This document shows positions 13,619-26,492 of a stretch of DNA of 64,000 bases, one piece after another. The position numbers and the translations under genes were made by a program. The notes below the pieces were generated by a model. The model was given only the letters and a program-made list of their open reading frames with translations. It made no database searches and was not told the DNA's origin. Source of the DNA: Dermatophagoides farinae (Eukaryota > Arthropoda > Arachnida > Sarcoptiformes > Pyroglyphidae); assembly GCF_024713945.1 (NCBI RefSeq), contig NC_134685.1:310001-374000 (forward strand), written 5' to 3'. The first letter of the stretch is position 1. Each line of letters opens with the position of its first letter.

Positions 13619-15214
13619 AGATGATAAACGATCAATTAACAACAGCCAATTTTAAAAACAATCAACCATTGCTTGTGTTTGAAGACGACCATTTATCGTT
13701 TCTTCGACAAAACAATGAACAACAATGACGACGAAAAATTAGAGATTTTTTTCGCTTACAATTGTGATAAAACTATTATTTAATCAAATATTGATTATTT
13801 GGACACACCACACACACACACACAATGACACCTTTAGCTCCAAAATTTCATCAATATTATTATCAACAACGACTACTCAGCTCTCATTATCAGTGTTATT
13901 TTAGTTTAGTTTAGGAATTTTTTTTCAATTTTTTTTCCAATCACCAAACTGTATATGGGGTTCAAATTTTCTTTTGTTCCAAATTTTTTTTTAAATATCT
14001 GTTCTATTTAAATTCATTCCACCATGCAACACACACACACCCAAAAAGGTTCAAATGTGTATCGATTTCTTTCTTTGTTCACATTTTTTTTCCAATTTTT
14101 ATTTTTACTAAAACACAAAATTCAATTATTTTAATAACACAGCCCTTTATTCATCATCCAAAAATGAAAATACAACACAGACAGAAGATTTTTTGAATAC
14201 TTTTTTTTTAGTTCATTTTATTTTCAAATTTTTAATTTCCAACACACACAATGACCAGTAATTTTATATTGTTCTCAAGAAGAAATCTTTTTGTTCAAAA
14301 AAAAAAATCCGATTTCAATTTATCGACGATGACGATGCAAAATGTACGGATTTCATATAGACTGAGATTAAGTGAGAAGAAAAATTCAAATTAAACAACC
14401 AAAAGAAAAAAAAGAATTCATTCTTTTCATGATTTGATTGATTTTAATTTACGATTCTTGTTTCCCTTGTTGTTGTTGTTGTTGTTGTTTACACACTCAC
14501 ACACCCACTTGTTTGTTTTTTTTTGAGAAAAATCTATATATAAGTACATGTTCCGTTTATTTATTTGGGAAATCATTAATCGTTTCGCTACATTCACTAT
14601 ATATTTATTATTGTTATACACCACCCACACACAAACATTGACAAATTCTGGTTTCTGAAAAAAAACCTTGTTGTTGTTGATGATGATCCTTTGTGAATTG
14701 AATTTTGTTTTTGTTTTGAATTCGATTTTTTTGACAATTGATCGAAAAAAAAAACAGATGAAAAGTTGTCAATTTGGGAATTGAACGAGAGAATTTTATT
14801 GATCATCATCAAATCATATGATAAGACTGAAAAAAACAAAAACAAACGAACTATCACACTAAATTTTGTTAAATAAATTTTTGTTTTATTTTATTTTCCA
14901 TTGAAAAATTATCATTTTTCGAATTCATTTAAGACATTTAACAAATTCATTGGGCAAAAAATATGATATTCAAATGGTTGATCGGACAACAACCACCTCG
15001 AGCTATATGAAGGTTCACTTCTTTTTTCCATTTCTAATATATCGGTTTCATGGGGAATTCGAATCGGAATTTAATTGGCCTAGATGATTAAATTGATGTA
15101 CATGAGTCTCATTACTCCCTCTCTTTGGTGGTCTCTCCTTTTTTTTGGTTTCTTCAACAAATTCTCGGGAGTGAATCAAATGAAACAATAATGAATGTTC
15201 ACCATGTGTTTGTG
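13619..15214. other. Intergenic: convergent 3' ends of metallopeptidase and orphan gene
   Basis: No coding potential is seen. It should contain the 3' UTR of the + strand metallopeptidase (stop at 13616-13618) and of the - strand orphan gene (stop at 15215). Minus-strand AATAAA hexamers occur around 14885-14895, and a plus-strand AATAAA occurs near 14870. The rest is poly-A/T and CA/CAA repeats. Confidence 0.5.
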
Positions 15215-15789
15215 TTAATCAACATCGGCACCAAAAAATGCTTCGATTAATCGTGGCCAATAGAAACTCATAACATAGATTTTTGATCCAATCTGTATGG
15301 AATAGGAAATGGTTTTGGAATTTTTTCTAAGACCACGTCGTTCCGATGATGATGACCGTTTTGATTTATCATTCTTTATTGACGATTGTTGTTGTTTATA
15401 TAATGAAAGTAATTTACGAAATTCGTTATTAATTTTGGTTGCTGCATTAATGGCATCATAAAAATCTGGTAATAATCGTGAACAATCCGTATGACGTGCC
15501 GATGTTTCTTTGCCTTTCAATTGTAGATGACGGAGATTATGATTAAATTTTGACATTGCATCCAATATTTTCTTATCTATGATTGCCATTGGATTAGCGG
15601 TTGATGTTGATGTAACGAAATAATCATCATCATTTGTATCAAGAGTTTCGAAACGAAATGCCGATAAAATTAATGCAATAGTCGATATGACACCGATAGT
15701 AAATTTTATATCTAAAACGGATAGAAATAGAAAAAATTTAGTCAATAAAAACATCAAAATAGATACATACTTTTCAAAAATTTAATCAT
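15215..15789 (-). CDS. Orphan small membrane or secreted protein, two exons
   Basis: I do not recognise the family. The best model starts at 15789 with exon 1 at 15789-15771 (MIKFLK plus one base). A 59-nt GTATGT...TTTTAG intron follows, then exon 2 at 15711-15215, giving 171 residues. The open frame alone would start further in with MMFLLTKFF, but that part falls inside the intron in the spliced model. The N-terminus MIKFLKNIKFTIGVISTIAL is hydrophobic and looks like a signal peptide or signal anchor. The rest is hydrophilic: a helical stretch around DFYDAINAATKINNEFRKLL, then a basic Ser/Lys/Arg patch, then a hydrophobic-aromatic end. There is a single cysteine outside the N-terminus. It lies downstream of RSF1 on the same strand. 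A real but lineage-restricted gene is likely; function unknown. Confidence 0.55.
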
Positions 15790-16700
15790 ATCTAATCAAC
15801 ACAAAAGCGGCAAGATCAATGAATGCTTATAACTCAACAATGCCCTTGATGATGATAATGATGATGATGATGGTTGATTATTTTCTCTCAGCTGTTGCTA
15901 TGAAGCATATATGTCAAAATTTTTATTTTAGAATATTTCGTCTGTTTTGTTTTTTTTTCGACTCTGTATGAAATGAATAAATGAATGAAATATCGACATT
16001 CTAATTATAACTTTTTTTTCGTATTGGCTTGGCTTGATAATGGATTTTTTTTTCGTCATCATTTTTCGTTCTTTTGGTTGACAAGAATGCTTTTCATTCA
16101 ATGATAGATATCAGAATTTAATAATATAAAATTCACATTGTGAATTATTCATCATTCATGAATTCATCAATATGATTTTGTATTGGCTAAAGAAATTCTC
16201 GATGGACATTGGAAATTAACTCTCGATGGACATTCGATTTGTTTGTTTTATACATTTCGTGTATTGGGCCATCCACCACCAACATAATTTCGGATATTTT
16301 AATATTGCCAAACAAACAAATACACACACTCAAATAGTAATTCATCGAAACATTTCAATTAAAAATAGATGATTCATTCATTAGAAATTATTCATCATAT
16401 AAATAATATAGACATTTACAGAATTCTCTTTTTATATATTTGTTTTCCGATTGTAATTAATTGTTGATATTTTTTTTTTGAAAATGAGACACCGTTGAAA
16501 TGATAATGAGTCTGATGTGTTTGTGTTTGATTTTGAATCATGAAAAAAGTATACAAATTGAAACAATAAATTTTGTACAAAATTTTGTTTTTTTTTCAAT
16601 AACATAATAATGGAGTATATGAGAAACTATACATAAGATTAAATTTAGGGAATTGAGAATTTGAGAATGTGAAAATAGACAGATCATAGAATCAGCTGTT
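15790..16700. other. Intergenic between RSF1 3' end and orphan gene
   Basis: No coding region is visible. It carries the 3' UTR of RSF1 (stop at 16701) and the probable promoter of the orphan gene starting at 15789. The only non-simple structure I noticed is a 13-bp direct repeat, CTCGATGGACATT, at 16198-16210 and 16222-16234 (24-bp spacing). Confidence 0.5.
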
Positions 16701-19700
16701 TTAGCTGCTTGTTGTATCGGCTTTTTTCGTATCGTTTGATTTTTTACGACTTTTGGTTGCTTTACTTGCAGTTTGTTTAGCAACACTGGAAGCTGGTATG
16801 ATGTCTGAATCAAGTTTGGCCGAATCAACTGAAACAACCGTTAAAGATTTTTTTGTTTTGGGAGTAGACTTTGTAGCTTTTGGCGCCGATTTAACCGCGC
16901 ATACTGGCTTTGTAGCAGAAGCAGTTGTACTAGTCAGTGCCATCGTTGTTGTTGCTGCAAGAGCTGCTGGTGATGGATTATTATGCAAAAGATTTTGTAT
17001 CATGAAACCACCATTTGATGCTGTTACCGGATATGGTGGATAAGATGCTGAATGATATCCATGAGGTGGTGGTGGTGGTGGCCCAGGCTGATGAGGATAT
17101 GAATAATGACCAGATGGAGAATATGGCGGCCTAATAGCGGTCGGTGACGGAGGCAAGCTATTTGAAACCGGCGGTGGCGCAGGATAAGATGATGGTGGTA
17201 ATGTTTGATGTCGAGGCGATACATTTCTTGGAGACATATAATGAACAGGTGGTGGTGGTGGTGCTTGTGATGGGTATGTGGGAGAAACATGTGGCGGCAT
17301 ACGTTGTAATGGAGAACCGTGTGGATGAATCGAACCAGGAGGAGGAGGAGGTGGACCACCATAATAACCGGGTGGTGGTGGTGGTGGTCCAACTTGTGGA
17401 GAATGATGATGTGACTGGTTGTAATAATCAGGATGTGAGTGTGGTGGAACCAGATTATGATCATAAGCATGATGGCCAGGTGGACAATAATGATGTGATG
17501 GTGGTGGTGGCGGATGTCCTGCTGGATGTTTATTTGTAGGGTAGGAATTTCTCGGTGCATCAAGATTGAGTATTTTTGGTGGTGGTGATCGATTGAGTGT
17601 TTGCGGCTGTCCACCATAATTGGTTGGTGGAGGTCGTGGTGAATAATTTGATGTTGACGGATAGCTCTGCGGTTTGGAGGTAGTTGAACCGCTGTATGAA
17701 TCCAAATTAGTCAGTGTATAATTTGGATCATCTTTTCCATCACTAACTCGACCTGGAGAAGCAGATGGTGTCGATACAACCGTAAGAGGACCAGGATATC
17801 GGACAGGAGGTTGTGGATAATATTGATGCGGATGAGGCGGTGGTGGTAAATTTGATCGTATCGATGATTGCGGATGTGGTGGATATTGATGTTGATATGA
17901 GTGTGATGGTGGTGGTGGCAGACGTGTCAAATACTGTTGTGGTGGTGGATATTCATGTGGTGGTGGTTGGGCATGTACTTGGGACGGATATCCAGGTGGT
18001 GGAGCATAATGTCCAGGCGCAACAGCAGTATTAGCAGTTGTAACAGGCGGATGATATGGAGATCGTATTGGTGGTTGTTGATAATGTGGATGTGGATAAG
18101 AAATTTGAACCGTTGTTGATACAGGTGGTGGTGGTGATAACTGCTGTGTCACAGGTGGGCCACCTGATAATGATGGTGGTGGAAGTGGTTGTATCGATGG
18201 ATGATTAATATCGGCAGCGAATTTTGAATTCATTTTTTGTATTGAATTTAGGGGATCTGTTTTTATCGTGGCTGTTGTCGTTGTTGGAACAGATGGAACT
18301 ACTACTTGTGCTGATGGTGTTTGAGTTGTAACAGGAAGTTTCGATTCTTTTTCAATTATTGTAGTTATATCTTTATCATTTGATTTATTATTTCCACCAT
18401 TATCACCCTCAACATTTGGCGGTTGTGGAAGAGAAACTGTATCATCATCATTCGTTTTACTTTTTTTAGTCGCCAATTTATCAAATGCATCTTGTTCATG
18501 TCGCTGATGTTTATTATCACCTTTGTTGTTTACATCATTATCATCACAATCATCATCATCATCATCGGAAATGATTGACTGTTTTTTTCGTTTATTACTC
18601 ATAACAGCATTTTCATCGCGACGATCACGGCTATAAGTTAGAATGTTTGGTGTAAGTTTAGGATTTGGTTCGGCAGCTGTTATTGTTGTTGCTGCTGTTT
18701 GTTTCGAATGAATCGATTTATTAGATGCTTTTCTATTCGTTTCATCATCATCACCATCATCATCTTCTTTATAATCTTCATCCTCTTGATATTTATCTTT
18801 TTTCTTTGTTGCCGGTGGTGGATAATCATCAATGGCTCCATAACCATCATCATCATCAGCTGTACTACTATCTTCACGATAACTAAAACGTTTAGTTTTC
18901 TGTGCAGCACGTCGTACACGTGGTGCATAATCAGAACTTTGATCCGAATATGAACCATCACCATCACTAAGTTCATCCTCATCTTCTTCTTCTTCTTCGG
19001 ATGTAATATCATCATCATCGTCTTCATCATCTGAATCAACTAAAAATCGTCGTCTTCCACCTGATGATTTTTTCTTAATTTTTTGCTTTTTAATATGACT
19101 ATTTTTCTTTTTTCGATCCGATTTAAATGAATAATTCCGTTGTATACGTGATGATCGACGACGACGACCTGATGGTTCAGAATCTGATTCTGATATTTCA
19201 GTTTCCTGATTATCATCATCATCTACTTCGGTTAATTCTTCATCCATTTCAAATTCATCATCATCAGCCATGCGAAAATCTTCATCCGATGCATGATCTT
19301 CGTCATCATCATCATCAGAAAAATCTAGATTTGTTAGACTTTTCTTTTTTTTCTGTTTTTGTTGCTTTCGGTTATTCGTCGTCAATTTTTTCCGTTGGCC
19401 AGTTACTTCATCCTCATCATCTTGTTGATCATAAGATTCGTCATCATTAGCTTTATCTAATACCGGTTTAACAATGGCCGAATCTGTTGTGTCATTATTA
19501 CTTTCAGATTTAATAACATCATCATGATGTTCAACAACATCTGTTGTTTTTGTTTCAAATGGATTAATACTGAAATCTGGCATTTCTGTATCTGCTTGTT
19601 CGAGAATATTGCTGATATCTTTTCCTTTACTACGTGGATGTGATGCTGTTCCATCGTCATCACCACAACCGCCACCACCACCCTCATCATCATAAACATA

Positions 19701-22700
19701 GCCTTCAGCTTCATCTTCTTCTTGCAGTATGGCTGATTTGATAAGATCATCATATTCTTTAAATATATAACTTATTGGCTTTCGTTTACGCGCTGATCGT
19801 AATTTCAGTCCAGAACGTGAAAAATCATTTATATCAATATGTTTATCCCGATGATGTTTCTTTTTCTTTCGTCTACGATATTCATCTTCATCATCATTAT
19901 CATTATTAATACATTTGGCAACTTCATCTTCAGAATCACTAATTTCGGAATTTTCAACTGATTCTTCTTCATCCAAAGAATCATCATCATCACTATATTC
20001 TTCACGATATTTTCTTTTACGATTTTTCGATTCTGTTCGTCTTCTTTCTCTTTCATCATCATTATCATGATCATCGACGATAAAACCACGTGAATCTTCA
20101 TCATTCGAATAGAGTAGATCAGCAATCTCATCTGTTTGTCGTATCCATCCATTTGGTCGTCGTCTACGAACACCTTTACGATGTTGTGTCTTTTTCTTTC
20201 TCTCTTCCACTTCATCATCATCACCATCATTGTGTTGTTGTTGTTCTTGATCAACAATTAATTCACCATTTTCATCCACATTAATTTGTTCTTCTCCTTC
20301 AAGAATATTATCGGCACTAATTTCACAATGACCATAACGCCAACGTTTTCGCAATTTTTGTTTTTCAATAGCACGTTGTTCAAGTTCTTCAGTTAGACGT
20401 TGATATTCGGTTTGAAGTTTTCCAATTAATAATTTCTAAAAATTAAGAGTTGAAAAATTTTTTTTAAATAACAAAAAAATCATAAAAACATTTCTAACGT
20501 ACATGTTCACAAGGTGGACAAAACCAATCACCCGTTGGTATAAGAAATAATGGTGGTCGAAGACAAGAAGTATGATATCCATCATCACATTTATCACAAA
20601 GAAGAATCTTTCGAAAACAAGAAAAATTAGTTCCAAATTAAAAAACAAAAATTCATTTTTTTCTTTCAGCACTTACCCAATGTGGATTGTCATATTTACC
20701 ACATTTACCGCATGGTTTATCATCATTTACATAATTTTCAAGAAAATCATCATTGCAATCATCTTTGGCTGAAAAAAAATCAAATCATTATATGCGCAAT
20801 AATGGAAATAATAACGACTTACATTTTTTCACCGTTCGAGCACGTCGTATGATAACGGGTTCATCTTCTGGATCGATTTCTTCACAAGCAAATTCATCTT
20901 CATTATCACCATTATCATCAAATCGAAGCTGTTCGTCATCATCATGCATAAATTCATCATAATAATCTTCTTCATAAACATGTTCAGCATGTTCTTCAGA
21001 ATCGTCGGAATCATCTTCCCATGGATTTGCACCTTTACGACCACCTTTTTTCCTTCGTTTACGTTTCTTTTTCGTTTTTTCATCTTCACCGGAATCGCGT
21101 TGATAATCATCATCACTCTACATCGAAAATAATTCATAAATTTAAAATCAAAATCAACATGAAAAACAAATTGACCACTTACCGTTGCTTTTTTCTTGCG
21201 TCTTCTTTGTTTTTTCGATTTTTGGCTTCGATCTTCACTATCATCACTATTATCATCGCTATCATTATCATCATCATCATCATTATCATTATCATTATCA
21301 TTATCATTATCATCATCACCAACATCATCATCAAGATCATTTGATTTATCACAAGCTAATTGTGCGGCTAATGCAGCCGCTGCTTTTGCTGCCATTGCTG
21401 CTTCTTTTTTTCGACGTTTTTCTTGCATTTCTTTTTCCAAACGCTTTTGTTCTTCTTGCATTTCAATTATTTTCTTTTCCTGTAATGCTTGTATTCGTCG
21501 TGAATAACGTTTAGCTTGTAATCCTTCGGCAAAATCTTCTTTGAGTTTATCTAATTCACTACGACGTTTTCGAGCAGACGGTTTCTTTAATGCCGATTTC
21601 GATTCTTCATCATTATCATGATTGTTATTTTCTGCCATTTGTTTTTCAGTAGATTCGGCAGCATTTTCTTCACTCACTATCTCTAAGTTAATTTTGCTTG
21701 TGGATGTATCATCTTCCTCTTTAATGGCCGAAAGGGTTGATGTTGTTTTTCGCCGATTATTTGACCATCGGCCACCACGACGTCTACCACGACGACGACC
21801 GCCACCACGATAATTGCCTCTATTCGATTTGGTTGTTTCATGTTGTTTTTCATTATCATCGCCATCATCATCATAATCATTATTTTCTTGATGTTCTTTT
21901 ACAATTTCATCGACAATCGATTCATAAATTGATTTAATTTCAGGATCATATGATGTGAATTCTGTTGATTGCACATCCTTGTCATTTTTTGCTTCATCAT
22001 CATGGACATCGTTTAATTCATCATCATCATTATGATCCATGTATTCCGTTTTAATTTCCATTTTAACCGGTGATGATGGCAATTGCTGTTTTTCTTCTGA
22101 TTGTTCTTCGATTTTAGGACTTGGTGAAGTAGCTGTTTTTTCCGGTTCTTCATTCATTTCATCGTCTTGATTAAGTTGTTGTTGTTGTTGTTGCTCTATT
22201 TTTTCGTCTTTTTCACCATCATCATCATCATCATCATCTTGATCGTTTATAATTTTAGCTGGAATCTGGCTAGCTGGATTACTAACACTTTCTTCGGTGG
22301 TCGGTGTAGACATTTGTTTAAAATCATCAATACTTTGTTTTTCTAAATCCTGTATACATTCATTTAGTTCAGGAAGATTTCGTGAAACTAACGACCACGA
22401 ATTCTCTTCATCAGGTTCATCTTTATAAAGGCGAAAATTGAGATCCGAATCCAATTGATACCAATACGTATAACCGATAAGATCACGACCAATAGGCGGT
22501 ATGCGTAATGATGATGTTTCGACAGTGGAATTTAATTCACTTTTAAATTTTTGATTAAAATCAAACATTGCCTCCAATAACCGTAGAAAAATTCGTAATC
22601 GTAGAGAAAGTTTTGCATTCCTATAACCAAAATGTTCCAATTCCCAGGCATCAATATTTGAATATTCAGCACAGAAACGCATCAATGCTTTTTCCCATTT

Positions 22701-23384
22701 TTCTTTATTGATATATTTTCGACGTTTACGCAATAGTTTTATATGTAAATCGATTAAATCGGGACGAACTAGAGAAAAAAAACGAGAAAACAATTAAATA
22801 ATGGAAACAACGAATACCACCAGAATACCTTTATTATAATCTTCAAACATTGTCTTTAAATGCTTAATTGAATAATTTAACTCTAAAGAATGACCAAATT
22901 TTTCTAAAAATGAACAAATTATGGCAAAATTCGGATCATTTTCAACTTCTTCTTTAGGTAGTTCATTTTCTTCTTCATCATCATTTTCAATTATTTCATC
23001 GCCCATTTGATTGGAATTTTTGTCAACATCACCATCATCATTGTTTGGATGATCCATTTGTTTGGTTGTTTCATCCTCGTCGTTGTCAACATCATCACAG
23101 GATTTTGTTGTTGATACAATCGATATTGGTTGCGATTTTGATTCTTCACCATTTACATTAATATCAACATTCGATAATGGTACTGTCGATGATAATGGTG
23201 GTGGCGATGTTGGTGATGATCTGGCTACTACTAATGTTTCATTCATATCATTCGTAGCCATTATTGTTATTGCCGGTTTATCAATTTCATTCTCTTTATC
23301 CAATAATTTTGTAGCGTTTGAAGAATTTGATTTCGATGATGATGAATCGGATATTGATTTTTTCTCACTAACTTCATCAGTCAT
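16701..23384 (-). CDS. RSF1: Remodeling and spacing factor 1 (RSF1) homologue
   Basis: Six exons on the minus strand: 23384-22829, 22768-21183, 21117-20823, 20768-20677, 20607-20503, 20435-16701; 2122 residues; all introns 54-69 nt and in phase. RSF1 is the histone-binding partner of the ISWI ATPase in the nucleosome-spacing RSF complex (family knowledge). Seen: the conserved N-terminal region [13 protein letters not shown]...[18 protein letters not shown] and, further on, [17 protein letters not shown], which matches RSF1/WHIM proteins. A complete C4HC3 PHD finger (Cys832, 835, 847, 850, His855, Cys858, 873, 876) spans exons 4-5 and contains [19 protein letters not shown]. After it come the RSF1-typical [16 protein letters not shown] and GKDISNIL, then long Asp/Glu and Lys/Arg tracts. 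The C-terminus is an unusual Pro/His/Tyr-rich region (about 17036-18190). Start: first ATG of the long frame, followed by an acidic low-complexity N-terminus. It is head-to-head with UBR7. Confidence 0.93.
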
Positions 23385-24231
23385 AGCTAATTGTTGATGA
23401 TGTCGGCAATATTTACAAACATGAAATTGATTTCATTTTTTATTCAACAGAAAATTATTTCCGATCAAGTTGTCATATTCAGATTTGAAATATCTGAGAA
23501 TGATGATGAAAGCCGGAATTTAACAACGACAACAACAATGAAAAAATGGCCACGAAGCCAAATTTTTTTCAAGTAATAATAAAAAGAATCTATAAATTCT
23601 ATATTGTTGAAAATGACATACGTTCAAAATGAAATTGATATTTTTGAATGTAGAATTTATAAATTTTTAAAATTTGTTATACTTTCAACAAAACAAAAAA
23701 AAATTAAATAGATGTGGCCGACGATATGATTAACAAACACACACACACACACACATTATACACAGCAAAGAATCGCTTTATTTTTCTATGGCTCGTTTTT
23801 TTTTTTTTTTTTTTGTTCAACCATCAATTCAGACATTCGAAACAATATATCCACATAACCAGCCGCTATTATCGATGCAGCAGCCAGCTAGCCAGCCAGT
23901 CAACCAACCAACCAAAATGGATGAATTAATTGACAGAAAAATCCTCCTCCTCCTCTTCGTCATTATCTGTCTGTTTGTTATTTTTTTTTGCCACTACCAT
24001 TCGAATACATGTGCTATTTTAAATCATACAAAAAAAGGGCGGGACTAGCTATCCTGACACATTTCGTTTTGTAGTAGCAGTATATAAATTATTAGTTATT
24101 GTGTATACGATTATACGTTTTTTATGAACGTTATGAGTTTTTATTTTGCAAAAAAATAAAATAATTTTGTCAACCGTCACGAAATTTCTTTTTCAACATA
24201 AATTCATTTTTTTCGCAAATAAAAATTATAT
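23385..24231. other. Divergent promoter region between RSF1 and UBR7
   Basis: About 850 bp separates the RSF1 start codon (minus) from the UBR7 start codon (plus). It holds a (CA)n tract near 23740-23755, a T-run at about 23797-23814, a CAGC/CCAGC-rich stretch near 23875-23900, and a TATATAAAT element at 24081-24089 facing UBR7. No coding frame is convincing. It probably serves both genes. Confidence 0.55.
24081..24089 (+). promoter_or_regulatory. Candidate TATA box of UBR7
   Basis: TATATAAAT lies about 140 bp upstream of the UBR7 start codon, which leaves room for a 5' UTR of roughly 110 nt. This rests on motif and position only; AT-rich DNA produces such matches often. Confidence 0.3.
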
Positions 24232-25763
24232 ATGATGAATTCCGAACAGCAAAATTCACATCCAGATAAAGAATATCAATCATCAGTGCAGCCAAGTACA
24301 TCGAAAAATAATGAACAAAATAATGATGATGATGATAAAAAGTATCAAGAAGAACAATCATCATCATCATCATCATCATTGTTATTGAAAAGAAAAATCG
24401 ATGATATTAAAGGAGATGATGATGAACAATCCGATACAGAAGTTGATTTTGAAACTTTTTGTTGTTCATGGAATGAACAAATTGAACAAGTGAAAGCTGT
24501 CAATGGAATACTTGGAAATTCGGATGAAAATAATTGTACATATCTTGATGTATGTGAAAAATTTGCTGTTTTTTTGTGGAAATTTTTCAATTTCAATTCT
24601 ATTTTTTTTTTTTTTTGTTGACTAACCTAGGATGATTTAATCCGTCAACCATTGTATGCATGTAGTACATGTGAAATGAATATCGATCCTTTATCATCTG
24701 ATGGTGAAAAATATATGGCTGGTATATGTTTAGCTTGTACAGAAAATTGCCACAAAGGTCATGATCTATTTGAACTTTATACTAAAAGAAATTTTCGTTG
24801 TGATTGTGGTAATGAAAAATTTGCCAATCTTAAATGTAAACTTTTTGAGGTAACTTTTTTTTCCATCCATCTATTCTATTGAATAATTTCATTCATTTGA
24901 TTTGTTTTGTTTTGTTTCGTTTTTCAGAAAATTGGCCACAATGAAACAAATCAATATAATCATAATTTTAAAGGTCTTTATTGTACATGTGAATTACCAT
25001 ATCCTAGCGAAGATTTTGACGATACAATGATTCAATGTGGCATCTGTGAAGATTGGTTCCATCAGTCGGTATGTTTTTTTTTCTTCTCAAAAAATTTGGT
25101 TTTCGTTTTCATTCCGAGATAATTTTAAATTGACAGCATCTAGATGTTCAACCAATCAAAGGATATGCTGATATGATTTGTATGACATGTGTACGACGAT
25201 TAGATTTTCTTGTCTATTATCAAATGGATGGCCAATTTGTTTTCAATGAATGTGATGATGAAGAAACATTGGATAAAGAATTGGATCAATTTTGCGATAC
25301 ACTAACTGATCGATTGTCAAAATTGTTAAAATCAAATAATGACCAAGAATGTCTGTTGGCTATGATAAAATCCAAACATCTATGCGAAGATGATAAAATA
25401 TCGTTGGATAAATGTCATACAATGTATCTACCATTAGATTGGCGTTTACGTATTTGCCGTTGCAGTAAATGTCTACAGATGTATAATGATAATGGTGTTG
25501 AATATATAACAAATCCACGTGATATGTTTGCTGTTTATTTTCACCAAAATCAACGAAAAGTATCCGGACCTAAATGGAATCGTATTCAAGAGATAGCATT
25601 GGCAGAAGGTATTGAACATTTTAAACAAGAATTGAAAAAATTTCTAGATCGATGTCAAGAAAATTGCAAAACAATCAGCGCAGAAGATGTTGCTGAATTT
25701 AAACGGAATTTATATGCCAAAAAACGAAAAACAATTGAACGTGTTCAATATTTTTGTCGTTGA
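24232..25763 (+). CDS. UBR7: UBR7-type UBR-box/PHD protein (putative E3 ubiquitin ligase)
   Basis: Four exons: 24232-24549, 24631-24849, 24928-25068, 25137-25763; all in phase 0; 434 residues, close to the 425 of human UBR7. UBR7 proteins combine a UBR box with a PHD-like finger and act in the nucleus; in vertebrates they are linked to histone H2B ubiquitination and histone supply (family knowledge). Seen: an acidic, Ser-rich N-terminus; the UBR box in exon 2 (about residues 107-179) with YACSTC, GICLACTENCHKGHDLFE and the signature RNFRCDCGNEKF; then the PHD at about 198-245 with YCTCELPYP, MIQCGICEDWFHQ split from HLD by the last intron, and MICMTC. The C-terminal part contains LPLDWRLRICRCSKC, typical of the family. 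The start could be either of two adjacent ATGs (24232 or 24235). Confidence 0.93.
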
Positions 25764-26492
25764 ATTTTTTGGCGCCCAAAACTGATTTTTTATAATCATT
25801 TTTTTTTCTTTTGGTTCCAAATTGTATTGAAAATTTGCCATTTTTTTTGAAAGAATATAAAAAAACATCATTTATGAACGGACACATTGAATTTTGATGA
25901 TGAGGAGGAGGAGTTAGTGGTCGTGTGGGCGGTGCTAATCATAAATTCTTCATTGGTTGATTGTTTTTTTTTTTGATTTAAGTTTTAAAAACTTGATGCC
26001 AGGCGGCGTTACTTTCTTTGTTGTTAATATGTACAGTAATAACCCGCTTAATAAGCCAAAAATCGAAACAGCCATCTTATATTGAAACCGACAGCGTTAA
26101 GCGAGTTTTTTTTTCTATTCATATATACAATGTATGTAATAAGGCAAAAAAAAAACAGCTCCAATCGAAATCCAGCGTTAAGCGGGGTATTACTGTATTA
26201 AAATTTGGCTCATCTTTTTTTTTATTTTTTTTTTTTTTTGGTTCGTGGGTTTGTTTCATTCACATGTATTCTTCGATTCTCTCCATCTTCACTTTATTGA
26301 GATTGTGTGTTAAGGAATTTCATCAATTTTTTTTTTGTTTCTTACATGATGTTTCCGAAAATTCATTGTGCATCATTAATGTCCAGATGTGAATCTTATA
26401 GGTGAAGATCAAACAAATTTTTCGAATTTTTGTGTTTTGTTTTCGTTTTTTTGTTTCTGGTGGATATATCATCCATTCAAAATACCGTACAA
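25764..26492. other. Intergenic between UBR7 and ARID4
   Basis: It contains the UBR7 3' UTR, a 162-bp inverted-repeat transposon (annotated separately) and the ARID4 upstream region. The open frame at 26018-26392 runs through the transposon and a poly-Phe stretch, and I do not consider it a gene. Confidence 0.6.
26034..26195. mobile_element. pogo/Tigger-like MITE (non-autonomous Tc1/mariner superfamily)
   Basis: A 162-bp element has terminal inverted repeats of 18 bp with one mismatch. The left end is CAGTAATAACCCGCTTAA (26034-26051); the right end (26178-26195) reads CAGTAATACCCCGCTTAA on the other strand. It is flanked by TA on both sides (26032-26033 and 26196-26197), the target duplication expected for this superfamily. 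The CAGT start and CGCTTA core resemble known pogo/Tigger ends. A 12-nt sub-terminal motif, CAGCGTTAAGCG, occurs both at the right end (26174-26185) and internally (26092-26103). There is no transposase. It must have been moved by a transposase encoded elsewhere. Confidence 0.85.

Noticed and set aside
17024-17617. Long open frames antisense or in other frames within RSF1 (also 18680-19039, 19457-19753, 21185-21514)
   Set aside because: They are His/Met/Ile-rich readings of (CAT)n, (GGT)n and (GAT)n coding repeats of RSF1, with no domains and no independent splice or start signals.
26018-26392. Open frame of 124 codons between UBR7 and ARID4
   Set aside because: It runs through the MITE and then a poly-Phe stretch; no family similarity.
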